From Myxococcota bacterium (GTDB lineage: Bacteria; Myxococcota_A; Polyangia; Polyangiales; JANWZI01), in contig JANWZI010000002.1 in NCBI GenBank assembly GCA_025054695.1, positions 1 to 64,000 on the forward strand: a stretch of DNA of 64,000 nucleotides. The letters run 5' to 3'. Made by a program: the position numbers and the translations under genes. Shown in pieces: positions 23,930 through 32,173 of the stretch; the stretch's first letter is position 1, and the number at the start of each line of letters is the position of its first letter. Under the pieces are notes generated by a model. The model was not told the origin of the DNA. It was given only the letters and a program-made list of their open reading frames with translations, and did not search any database.

Positions 23930-24020
23930 GTTTGTGTGGCGAACGACGCCGTCGGTACCGTTCTCGCCTGCAGAATGCGACGGTGGCGGTCCCAGGGTCG
24001 GCGGTGTCGAGGGGTGGTGT

Positions 24021-24275
24021 TGCGAGTCCGAGCCCAAGCCGGAGGGTCCGATTCGAGCCCGAGTCCCTCCCCGAGTCCGAGCCCGAGTCCGAGTCCGAGT
24101 TCGAGTTCGAGCCCAAGACCGAGCCCGAGTCCGAGTCCGAGACCGAGACCGAGTCCGAGTCCGCTTCGGAGTCGGACTCCAATCCTGACTCCGAGTCGGA
24201 GCCCGAGCCCGAGACGGCCCCCGAGTCCGCGTCGGAGTCCTACACCGAGACCGAGCTCGACGACGAGCCGCAATC
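24021..24275 (+). repeat. Degenerate hexamer array, GAGNCC orientation on + (A2)
   Basis: gagtccgagcccaagccg...gagtccgagcccgagtccgagtccgag...; between rplQ terminator and kinase gene. Confidence 0.93.
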
Positions 24276-24358
24276 GACCGACCTGGCTGCCGCTGCGAGC
24301 CTGGATGCGATCGTTCGACCCGCGGGTGCGACGCTGCGGATGATATCGTACGCCACGG

Positions 24359-25621
24359 ATGTCCGGCGGGGGTGTGGACTGGATCGGGCGGCGAGTGGGG
24401 GCGTACGTCATCGAGGCGCGCATCGGCGGGGGCGCGATGGGCACGGTCTTCCGTGCCTCGGCGCCGGGCCGGGCGACGCCGGTCGCCCTCAAGGTGCTGC
24501 ACGAGGCGATGGGGAGCGTTGCGGCACTGCGTCGTCGGTTCGAGCGGGAAGCACGCGCGCTCGCGCGCCTGGTGCATCCGCGCATCGTCGCGATCGAAGA
24601 TTTCGGGGTCGACGGGGACCTCGCGTTCCTCGCGATGGAGCTGCTGCAAGGCCGGACGCTCGAGGCGGAGCTGGCGCGCGGACCGGTGGCGCCGCAGCGC
24701 GCACTGAGCATCGCATGCGACGTGCTCGAGGGGCTCGCTTACGCGCACGCGTTGCAAATCGTTCACCGGGATCTGAAGCCGGCCAACGTGTTCCTCGAAC
24801 GGAGGCCGGATGGTGACTTCGTGAAGCTGCTGGACTTCGGTCTGGTCAAGTTTCTCTCCATCGAGGAAGTGTCCGAGGAGGGGACCTTGACGCGCAAGGG
24901 ACGCATCGTCGGGACGCCGGCCTACATGTCCCCGGAGCAGATCACCGGTGTCTCCCTCGACGTGCGTGCCGACTTGTACGCCGTCGGTGTCATCCTTTAC
25001 GAGATGCTCGCGGATCGGCGCCCATTCGACTACGAGCGGCGAAGCGAGCTGCTGCGGGCGCACCTGTGCGAGCCGGTGCCCCCACTGCACGTCGTGCGGC
25101 CCTCGCTGCGCGTGGTGCCCGAGCTCGTCGACGTGCTCGACCGGGCCCTGCGCAAGGATCCCGCCGATCGTTGGCCGAGCGCCGCCAGCATGTGCGAGGC
25201 CTTGCGCGCGCTGCCGTCGCCGGCGGCGTGGGTGGAAGGCGAGCCCGCGCCCCGGCATCGAGTCCGGTCGGCGGCTCGCTCGAGCGTCCTGTCGGCCGAG
25301 GAGTTGCGGGAGGCGGCCGCCCTCGCCAGCCGCGGAGGAGGCGGCGCGGGGGCGGTCGGAGCTGCCGTGGCGCCCGGATCGTCGCCCGGCTCGATGCTCG
25401 CCGAGCGACCCGCGCTCGCGCCGACCGTCGTGGGTGCCGACGACTCGAGCGCGGAATCGGTTCCGATGGGGACGATTCCGAGCGCGCTGCGCGCGCAACG
25501 GGTCTGGCCGCATTCGCCGGGGTCGAGGAGGTTCCTATCACGCGCTCGCGGCTGGCTCTGGACCGCCGCCCTCTCGTTGTGGCTCGTCGCCGCCGTCCTG
25601 TGGCTGCTCTGGCGCGGATGA
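24359..25621 (+). CDS. Serine/threonine protein kinase with C-terminal TM segment
   Basis: IEARIGGGAMGTVFRA, VHRDLKPANV, LDFGLVKF, GTPAYMSPEQ; C-terminal LWTAALSLWLVAAVLWLLW. Confidence 0.95.
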   Translation: MSGGGVDWIGRRVGAYVIEARIGGGAMGTVFRASAPGRATPVALKVLHEAMGSVAALRRRFEREARALARLVHPRIVAIEDFGVDGDLAFLAMELLQGRTLEAELARGPVAPQRALSIACDVLEGLAYAHALQIVHRDLKPANVFLERRPDGDFVKLLDFGLVKFLSIEEVSEEGTLTRKGRIVGTPAYMSPEQITGVSLDVRADLYAVGVILYEMLADRRPFDYERRSELLRAHLCEPVPPLHVVRPSLRVVPELVDVLDRALRKDPADRWPSAASMCEALRALPSPAAWVEGEPAPRHRVRSAARSSVLSAEELREAAALASRGGGGAGAVGAAVAPGSSPGSMLAERPALAPTVVGADDSSAESVPMGTIPSALRAQRVWPHSPGSRRFLSRARGWLWTAALSLWLVAAVLWLLWRG

Positions 25622-25766
25622 CGGTCCCGATGGGGTATCCGATGGCGACGCACCGAGGCTCGAGCGGACATCGGTCGCAGCGTTCGGGCGCAAGGTCGGG
25701 CTCTGTGCCGGCCATCGATCCGTCGCCGTGCCGACTGTACGCGGATCTGCTCGGTGCGCCGTGGAC

Positions 25767-26828
25767 GTGCTAGCCTCCGTTCGGGTCGTGCGGCGAGCCG
25801 TTGCGCCTCTCGCCACCTTGCTTTTGCCAGCACTCGTCGCCTGTGGGGGCGAGGGGGAGCCCGACCCGGCGAGCGAGCGCCGGACGTGGATCCACGCCTT
25901 CGAACCGTTCGACGCGGCGACCGGGACGGAGATCGTCGACGTCTGTCAGAGCTGGACGCTGCACAACGACGAGCCGCTGTGGGTCACGGCCGTGCGCATG
26001 GAGAACGACGGCGCTTGGCACCACAGCAACTGGTTCTTCGTGCCCGAAAGCGTCTACCGCGGGCCGGACGGCGGCGATGGCGACGGAACGTGGCCTTGCG
26101 CGGAACGGGGTTTCGATCAGGTCGGAGCGGCCAGCGCGGGAGGCGTCCTGTTCGCGCAGTCGACGCAGGCGCGTGCCGAGGAACAGCGATTCGCCGCGGG
26201 TGCGGCGATCCGCCTTCCGGCGCGCGTGCGAATCGTGGGCAGCATCCACGTGCTCAACCTCGGCCCGCCGATTCGCACCGGGATCCGACTCACCCTGGAG
26301 ACGCTGCCCGAATCGGAAGTCCGCGTCCGGCTCGCGCCGCTCAACATGAGCTACTTCGCGCTGGACCTGCCGCCGCGCCGGCGCAGTGCCTTCGCCGTCA
26401 GCTGTGACTTCGAAACCCCCTATCGCCGGCTGTTGGGCCGGCCGCTCGATTTCGGCATTTACTACGTGCTTCCCCATTACCACACGCTCGCGGAAGGACT
26501 GCGCCTCGAGCTCGTCGGGGGACCGAACGACGGGCAGGTCGTTTTCTCGACCGACGCCGCGATCGGCGACCCGCTCGGTCGTGGGTACGATCCACCGTTC
26601 TCTCTGGTGGGCGCAACGGGCCTGCGGCTGACGTGCGCGTACGACAACCCACGCGACGAGCGCGTCGTTTACGACATCGGTGACCAGGAGATGTGCGACG
26701 TGCTCGTGTATACCGACAGCCCCCTCATCATTGGCGGCTGGGCACGCACGGGCATGCCCGTGGGGGACGACCCCGAGGGCGTCGCGTTGCACGAGGGACA
26801 CTGCGAGGTGCTCGCGCTTCGCGACTGA
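25767..26828 (+). CDS. Putative secreted lipoprotein, function unknown (GTG start)
   Basis: [16 protein letters not shown] lipobox; long conserved-looking extracellular domain with several Cys/His ([14 protein letters not shown]). Confidence 0.75.
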   Translation: MLASVRVVRRAVAPLATLLLPALVACGGEGEPDPASERRTWIHAFEPFDAATGTEIVDVCQSWTLHNDEPLWVTAVRMENDGAWHHSNWFFVPESVYRGPDGGDGDGTWPCAERGFDQVGAASAGGVLFAQSTQARAEEQRFAAGAAIRLPARVRIVGSIHVLNLGPPIRTGIRLTLETLPESEVRVRLAPLNMSYFALDLPPRRRSAFAVSCDFETPYRRLLGRPLDFGIYYVLPHYHTLAEGLRLELVGGPNDGQVVFSTDAAIGDPLGRGYDPPFSLVGATGLRLTCAYDNPRDERVVYDIGDQEMCDVLVYTDSPLIIGGWARTGMPVGDDPEGVALHEGHCEVLALRD

Positions 26829-26866
26829 GGGCGCCGTTCGAGCCGCGCGACGGCTCCACGCGAACG

Positions 26867-27121
26867 TGCGAGTCGGAGACCGTCGGAGTCCGAGCCGGAG
26901 TCGGAGACCGAGCCCGAATCCGAGTCCGAGTCGGAGCCCGAGTCGGAGACCGAGCCCGAGTCGGAGACCGAGTCCGAGTCCGAGCCCGAGCCCGAGTCGG
27001 AGACCGAGTCCGAGTCCGAGACTGAGCCGGAGCCCGAGTCGGAGACCGAGCCCGATTCCGAGTCCGAGTCCGAGCCCGAGCCCGAGTCGGAGACCGAGCC
27101 CGAGCCCGAGTCCGACCCCGA
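26867..27121 (+). repeat. Degenerate hexamer array, GAGNCC orientation on + (A3)
   Basis: gagtcggagaccgagcccgagtcggagaccgag... ~40 units; internal 41-bp in-register duplication. Confidence 0.95.
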
Positions 27122-27271
27122 GATCTGCACTCCGTCCGAGGTTGCCGCGACCACCGAGGTGCAGCGTGGGCCTCGGGGCTCGAGGCTGCATGGCTGCGGG
27201 GACATCGGTTCGCGTGCCACGCCTTCGGGACTACATTGCATCCGGTTCGGAGCGAGTCGATGGAGGCCCCC

Positions 27272-27961
27272 ATGACGGATCGCATTCGCGTTCACGTCCG
27301 CTACCACGCAGCCGCACGCGAGCTCGCCGGCTGCAGCGAGGAGAGCGTCGACCTCGACGAGGGGACCCGCGCCGCCCTGCGACGCGCCATCGGCGCGCGG
27401 CATCCGGCCCTCGCGCCGCGAATGGATCGCATGCGGCTCGCGCGCAACGGCGAGCTCGTCGACGACCGCGCGCACGAGGATCGGCTCGAGCCCGACGACG
27501 AGCTCGACGTGCTTCCGCCGGTCGCCGGCGGCGCGAGCGGCGTGCTTCTCGCCGAGGTGCGCGAGACCCCGCCGTCGGTCGACGAGGTGCTCGCGGCGGT
27601 CGCATGGCCCGGTGCCGGCGCTCTGTGTCTGTTCGTCGGCGTCGTGCGCGACGAAGCCGGGGGCAAACCCGTCAGCCGTCTCGACTACGAGGCGCACCCG
27701 ACTCTCGCTCCGCTGCAGCTTCGCCGCGAGCTCGACGAGGTCGCACGACGGTGGCCATCGGTGCGACTCGCCGCCGTCCATCGCGTCGGCAGTCTGTCCG
27801 TCGGCGATCTGGCGGTCGTCATCGCCGTCGCGGCGCCCCATCGTGCCGAGGCGTTCGACGCGTGCCGCGAGGCCATCGAACGCATCAAGCAGACGGTTCC
27901 GATCTGGAAAAAGGAGTGGGGGCCGGACGGCAGCGCGCACTGGGTCAACCTCGATGGCTGA
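27272..27961 (+). CDS. MoaD-MoaE fusion (molybdopterin synthase)
   Basis: N-terminal MoaD-like domain ending [10 protein letters not shown], then MoaE-like domain ([17 protein letters not shown]...[10 protein letters not shown]...[46 protein letters not shown]). Confidence 0.9.
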   Translation: MTDRIRVHVRYHAAARELAGCSEESVDLDEGTRAALRRAIGARHPALAPRMDRMRLARNGELVDDRAHEDRLEPDDELDVLPPVAGGASGVLLAEVRETPPSVDEVLAAVAWPGAGALCLFVGVVRDEAGGKPVSRLDYEAHPTLAPLQLRRELDEVARRWPSVRLAAVHRVGSLSVGDLAVVIAVAAPHRAEAFDACREAIERIKQTVPIWKKEWGPDGSAHWVNLDG

Positions 27962-27990
27962 TCACCGCGCTCAGGTTGCCTGATCGATCT

Positions 27991-28089
27991 TCGGACTCCA
28001 GGTCCACGTCGGCCTCGGCCTCGGGCTCGGACTCGGTCTCGGACTCGGATGCCGTCTCGGACTCGGACTCGGGCTCGGAGTCGGACTGG
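27991..28089 (-). repeat. Degenerate hexamer array, TCGGNC orientation on + (A4)
   Basis: tcggcctcggcctcgggctcggactcggtctcggactcgg... Confidence 0.9.
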
Positions 28090-28127
28090 CAACGTCGGTC
28101 CGTGCCATCCATCAACCCGATCGGCGC
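28081..28127 (-). repeat. 47-bp array leader, left inverted copy
   Basis: Reverse complement gcgccgatcgggttgatggatggcacggaccgacgttgccagtccga matches 29179-29225 at 40/47 positions. Confidence 0.85.
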
Positions 28128-28253
28128 TGTGAGAACCTGGAGACGCGGCCGGACCGAGAACGCGTGCGCGCCGCGCGTCAAGGGGCCGCGAAGCGCGTGC
28201 GAGCGGACGCGCTTGACCGGGATCGCACGCCCTCCTAGCGTCGTCGGCTGCGC

Positions 28254-29198
28254 GTGTCCCCCGTTCAGCTCACGATCGCGTGGCCGTCCGAGGCACTCGA
28301 CGAGGAGGGACGACGTCGTGCCGTCGAAGCGCGGTTGCGTGCCTTGCTCGCCGAGCGCGTGACGGTCGTGCTGACCGACAATCGCCACATCATGCTCTCG
28401 TCGCGTCGCACCCCGACCGAGCTGCGCGTGCGCATGCACCGCATGTTCCTCGACGCGGGCGACGACGTGCTCGTCGCGGTGGCGCGGTACCTGCGCCGCG
28501 GCGATCGGCGGGCTGCGGCGCGTCTGGACGCATTCATCGCGGCGCACACCCACCGCATCCGCCGCGAGCCGCGCCGCGCGACGGCCCTGCGGCCGGCGGG
28601 GCGCTGGCACGACCTGTGCGCCCTCTTCGACGAGCTCAACCGCCGCTGGTTCGACGGCGCGCTCGATCTGCGCGTCACCTGGGGTCGTGCGGGCCCCGTC
28701 CGCCGCCGTCGCCGCCGCTCCATCCGCCTCGGCGTCTACGTGCCGGACGAACGGCTCATTCGGATCCACCCCGCGCTCGATCAGCCGTGGGTCCCGCGCT
28801 TTTTCGTCGCCTACGTTCTGTTCCACGAGATGTTGCACCACGCGGTGCCGGCTCCGGTGCGAGGCGGGCGCCAGTGCTTCCACAGCGCCGAGTTCCGCGT
28901 GCGCGAGCGTGCCTATCCGGACTACGAACGCGCTCTGCGCTGGGAGCGCGAGCATCTGGGCCGGCTCATGCGCTCGGCCCACGCCGCGGTGCACGGGCTC
29001 GCGCCCTGGCAACTGACTCGCGAGCGGGGCCCCGACGCGGCCCGCCCCGCGGGCATGCGGCAGGTCGCCCGCCGGGGTCGCGTGCGTGCGGCGCAGACCG
29101 GATCGCACGCCGAGCGCCGTTCGCGCCGATCACGCCGCAGGAGGGCAACCGGGGGTGTTTCGGGGTCCGCGTCCGGCGGCGCCCATCGGATTGCTTGA
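28254..29198 (+). CDS. SprT/M48-like zinc metallopeptidase-fold protein (GTG start)
   Basis: FVAYVLFHEMLHHAVPAPVRGGRQCFHSAEFRVRERAYPDYERA: HEXXH plus downstream acidic residues. Confidence 0.75.
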   Translation: MSPVQLTIAWPSEALDEEGRRRAVEARLRALLAERVTVVLTDNRHIMLSSRRTPTELRVRMHRMFLDAGDDVLVAVARYLRRGDRRAAARLDAFIAAHTHRIRREPRRATALRPAGRWHDLCALFDELNRRWFDGALDLRVTWGRAGPVRRRRRRSIRLGVYVPDERLIRIHPALDQPWVPRFFVAYVLFHEMLHHAVPAPVRGGRQCFHSAEFRVRERAYPDYERALRWEREHLGRLMRSAHAAVHGLAPWQLTRERGPDAARPAGMRQVARRGRVRAAQTGSHAERRSRRSRRRRATGGVSGSASGGAHRIA

Positions 29199-30739
29199 TG
29201 GTGCGGACCGACGTTGCGAGTCCGAGCCCGAGCCCGAGACGGCGTCCGAGCTAGAGCCGGAGCTCGAGCCCGAGTCCGAGGCCGAATCGGCGCAGCACCG
29301 CGATGCGAGGCGTCCCGCGCGAAGGGCCGCCGTCGCCGACGTGCGCGATGCATGCACCGCTGCGCGCATTGGCGGGGCAGTCCACTCTGAAACGGTCGCG
29401 CGCGGGGGAGCCAGCGCGCCGCGAACGGCCAGCGTTCCACGTCGCACAGGTCGTCGAGGCGGAACGGCTCGCCGCGCCATCGCCCACGCACCGCAATGGG
29501 GCCCGCGCCGCGCGCGCAGACGTGTCGTACGTGCGCGGCGAGCACCCGGCGGTCGTGCAGTCCGTCCAGGAGCCAGCGACGCGTACGCTCCGCGCCGTCG
29601 AAGCGCCCGCCGACGCGGACCTCGTCGAATCGCACGTACGGGTCGACGAGGCGCATCGACTCGGGGAAGACCAGGCTGTTCCAGCATCCTTCGTCGATGC
29701 GGAGGTTGCTGAGCATCGCTCCGGTGCCGTGGAAGCGTAGACCCAGGTACGGGGTGAGCCCGTGGGCCACGCACAAGAGTGCCAGCGCGACCGCAGCGAA
29801 CAGGCCACGACTCCCCACCGGCTCGCGCCAGGCGCCCCAGCGGCGCAACACGCTTCGCGGCCGCGTCGCCAGGGCCGTCAGCGCCCAGGCGGACAGCATC
29901 CACAGCGCCGCTTCCTTCAGATGCCAGAACGGATACAGGATGTGGTGATCGCGCAGGTACAGGGCGAAGGTGAACGACCCCGCGCCCACGCCGAAGCCCA
30001 CGAAGAAAGGCCAGCGCCGCCTCCACAGACGGCGCAGCCAGACCAGGTCGCGCGTACCGAGAAAAGCCACCCAGCCGGACACCATCGGTGCGGCGAACGC
30101 GGGTGCGAAGACCACCGTGAGCGGGATGTGCATGAGCGCCGCGAGCGCGATCCCCGCGGCGGGCCAGAGCACCAGCAACACCGAGACGCCGATCTCGGCG
30201 AGCAGGAAGGCGTGCGGCAGCAGCGGCGCGTCGGCGAGCGTCGCGAGCCAGGGAAGGCTCCAGTTCTCCGCGAGGATGCGGAGCCCCTCGGCCGCGCAAC
30301 CCCGTTGCACGTCGAAAAATCCGCGATTGAGCTTGTGCAACGCCGCGAGCGCGTACAGGGCCACGGTCGGAACACGCACCAGCAGAGCGAGGGGTCGGTC
30401 GGTGCGCCAGGCGAGCCCCGAGGCCGACCCGAGCGTGCAGGCCGTCGCCGCGGCCGCGACGGCGGTCAGATAGAAGCTCTGCGTGAGCACGTCGCCGATG
30501 GCGAGCGCCCACAGCTTGCTCGCGAGCACGAGGGGCCAGCCCACGGGCCAGCCGTCGATCGCGAGCGCGAGCGCGCCGAGCATGCCGAGGGCCGTCGCGC
30601 CGAGACGGTCGATCGCGAGGTTCTCCGGAAGTGTGAGATGGATCACCATCGCGAGCGCGAACAGGCGTGCGTGCACCAGGTACCGGGGCGCATCGGTCGG
30701 TCGCCGCATCCACCGGCTGCCGCCCCGCAACTCGCGCAT
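28922..30739 (-). CDS. HTTM-like (vitamin-K-dependent carboxylase-like) membrane protein; 3' end uncertain
   Basis: RLFALAMVIHLTLPENLAIDR...FFDVQRGCAAEGLRILAENWSLPWLATLADAPLLPHAFLLAEIGVSVLLVLWP; frame stays open through array A5 into the antisense of the 28254-29198 gene, so the true C-terminus is unclear. Confidence 0.65.
   Translation of the reverse strand: MRELRGGSRWMRRPTDAPRYLVHARLFALAMVIHLTLPENLAIDRLGATALGMLGALALAIDGWPVGWPLVLASKLWALAIGDVLTQSFYLTAVAAAATACTLGSASGLAWRTDRPLALLVRVPTVALYALAALHKLNRGFFDVQRGCAAEGLRILAENWSLPWLATLADAPLLPHAFLLAEIGVSVLLVLWPAAGIALAALMHIPLTVVFAPAFAAPMVSGWVAFLGTRDLVWLRRLWRRRWPFFVGFGVGAGSFTFALYLRDHHILYPFWHLKEAALWMLSAWALTALATRPRSVLRRWGAWREPVGSRGLFAAVALALLCVAHGLTPYLGLRFHGTGAMLSNLRIDEGCWNSLVFPESMRLVDPYVRFDEVRVGGRFDGAERTRRWLLDGLHDRRVLAAHVRHVCARGAGPIAVRGRWRGEPFRLDDLCDVERWPFAARWLPRARPFQSGLPRQCAQRCMHRARRRRRPFARDASHRGAAPIRPRTRARAPALARTPSRARARTRNVGPHHQAIRWAPPDADPETPPVALLRRDRRERRSACDPVCAARTRPRRATCRMPAGRAASGPRSRVSCQGASPCTAAWAERMSRPRCSRSQRRARS
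29179..29225 (+). repeat. 47-bp array leader, right inverted copy
   Basis: gcgcccatcggattgcttgatggtgcggaccgacgttgcgagtccga. Confidence 0.85.
29217..29297 (+). repeat. Degenerate hexamer array, GAGNCC orientation on + (A5)
   Basis: gcgagtccgagcccgagcccgagacggcgtccgagctagagccggagctcgagcccgagtccgaggccgaatcgg. Confidence 0.85.
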
Positions 30740-30761
30740 GCCGGTCGTGTAGCATCGCGCC

Positions 30762-32039
30762 GTGTCGCGTGCGTCGCGCTGCGCGATCGCCCTCGCGGCG
30801 CTCGCCTTGCCGGTCGCGATCGGTGCGCGCGCGGTGGCTCGGCTCGAGCGGGACGAGATCGACGTCCGCTCGCCACCCCTCGTGCTCGAATCGAGCGCGG
30901 CGGCCGAGGGCGCAAACGAGCTCGTCCGCGCCGACCTCCGCGAGGGGCAGTCGGTCGCTTTCGAGGTCTGCGCCCGCGACCCGATGCACCCGGAGCGATG
31001 GAGTGGCGTCCTCGATGTCGTCATCGAGGTGCCGCGGGAAGGCGTCGTGGCCCGACGTGCTCCGCTCGATGCCCGCCTGCTCGGCGGCGCCCGCCGCGCG
31101 CACGGCGTCGCCTGCGTGCCGGTGGGCCGCCAGCGCTCGCTCGGGGCGACGGCCACCTACGCGCTCGCGCTCGCATGGTCCGCGCCGCTGCCTCCGGACA
31201 TCGCGCGGACGCCGCTCTATGGGCGCATCGTCGCGCACCGGCCGCTCGACGACGGCTCGCTCGGGTTGATCGCGTTCGCGCTCGCCGGCTCGATCCTGCT
31301 CACGCTCGCCGCGACGCGGTGGAAGACCGCATCCGGCGACGAGGCGGTCCGCGTCGATGCCGCGCGATCCGGGCTGCTCCGCGCGCTCGTGGGAATCGTC
31401 GCGCTCGCCGCGAGCATGGCGGCGCTCGCCATCGTGCCGATCGCGGGTGCGCTGGCGGGCCTCGTGCGCGGCGCGTTGCTCGCGGTGGTCCAGGCCGCCT
31501 CCGCGGTGCTTCTCGCCGGGGGACTCGGGTGCGCCGTCACCGACGTCCTCGGCCTGAAGCCGCCGCGGGTGCGAGGGCTCGAAGCGACGGTGTGGGGCCT
31601 CGTGCTCGCGCTCGGCATGGCGCCCGTGCTCGGTGCCGGTCTGTGGGCGCTCGGTGGGCTGGTTGCACGGCTCGTACCCTCCACCGGGACAGCGCCGGTC
31701 GAAGCGCTCGTCGTCTGGCCGAGCGGTGGCCTCGCCGTCGCCCTGGTGGCCGTCAGCGTCCCGTTTGCCGAGGAGTTGTTCTTCCGCGGAATGCTGCAGG
31801 GCGCGCTCGAGCCCGTGTGGGGCCACGCGTGGGCGGCGGTCGCGAGCACCGTACTGTTCGCCGCCGCGCACCTGCCGCAAACGTGGGGCGCGTGGGGCTC
31901 GCTGGCCTCGATCGGCCTCGTCGGCGCTGCGCTCGGAGCCCTGCGCGCGCTGACGGGCTCGATCGTGCCGGGCACGCTCGCGCACCTCGCGCACAACGCG
32001 CTGCTCGCCCTCGGATCGATCGCCGCGACGTCCACGTGA
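30762..32039 (+). CDS. CPBP-family intramembrane protease (GTG start)
   Basis: VPFAEELFFRGMLQGALEPVWGHAWAAVASTVLFAAAHLPQ...GSIVPGTLAHLAHNALLAL: EExxxR / FxxxH / HxxxN. Confidence 0.92.
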   Translation: MSRASRCAIALAALALPVAIGARAVARLERDEIDVRSPPLVLESSAAAEGANELVRADLREGQSVAFEVCARDPMHPERWSGVLDVVIEVPREGVVARRAPLDARLLGGARRAHGVACVPVGRQRSLGATATYALALAWSAPLPPDIARTPLYGRIVAHRPLDDGSLGLIAFALAGSILLTLAATRWKTASGDEAVRVDAARSGLLRALVGIVALAASMAALAIVPIAGALAGLVRGALLAVVQAASAVLLAGGLGCAVTDVLGLKPPRVRGLEATVWGLVLALGMAPVLGAGLWALGGLVARLVPSTGTAPVEALVVWPSGGLAVALVAVSVPFAEELFFRGMLQGALEPVWGHAWAAVASTVLFAAAHLPQTWGAWGSLASIGLVGAALGALRALTGSIVPGTLAHLAHNALLALGSIAATST

Positions 32040-32173
32040 TCACGCCGGTGCCGATCCCCAAGCCGTGCTCGGCGAACGGCGTCCAATTCGGCGCGCCGGC
32101 CCCATCCGGCTCCGACGTGCTATTTTTGCGGCCCCGCTTCGCTTACCGAAGCAGGACGAACGAGAGGCTCGAC

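Noticed and set aside
28081-29297. Insertion sequence / transposon call for the array-leader-gene cassette
   Set aside because: No transposase or target-site duplication seen; the enclosed gene looks like a metallopeptidase. Reported as inverted leaders only.
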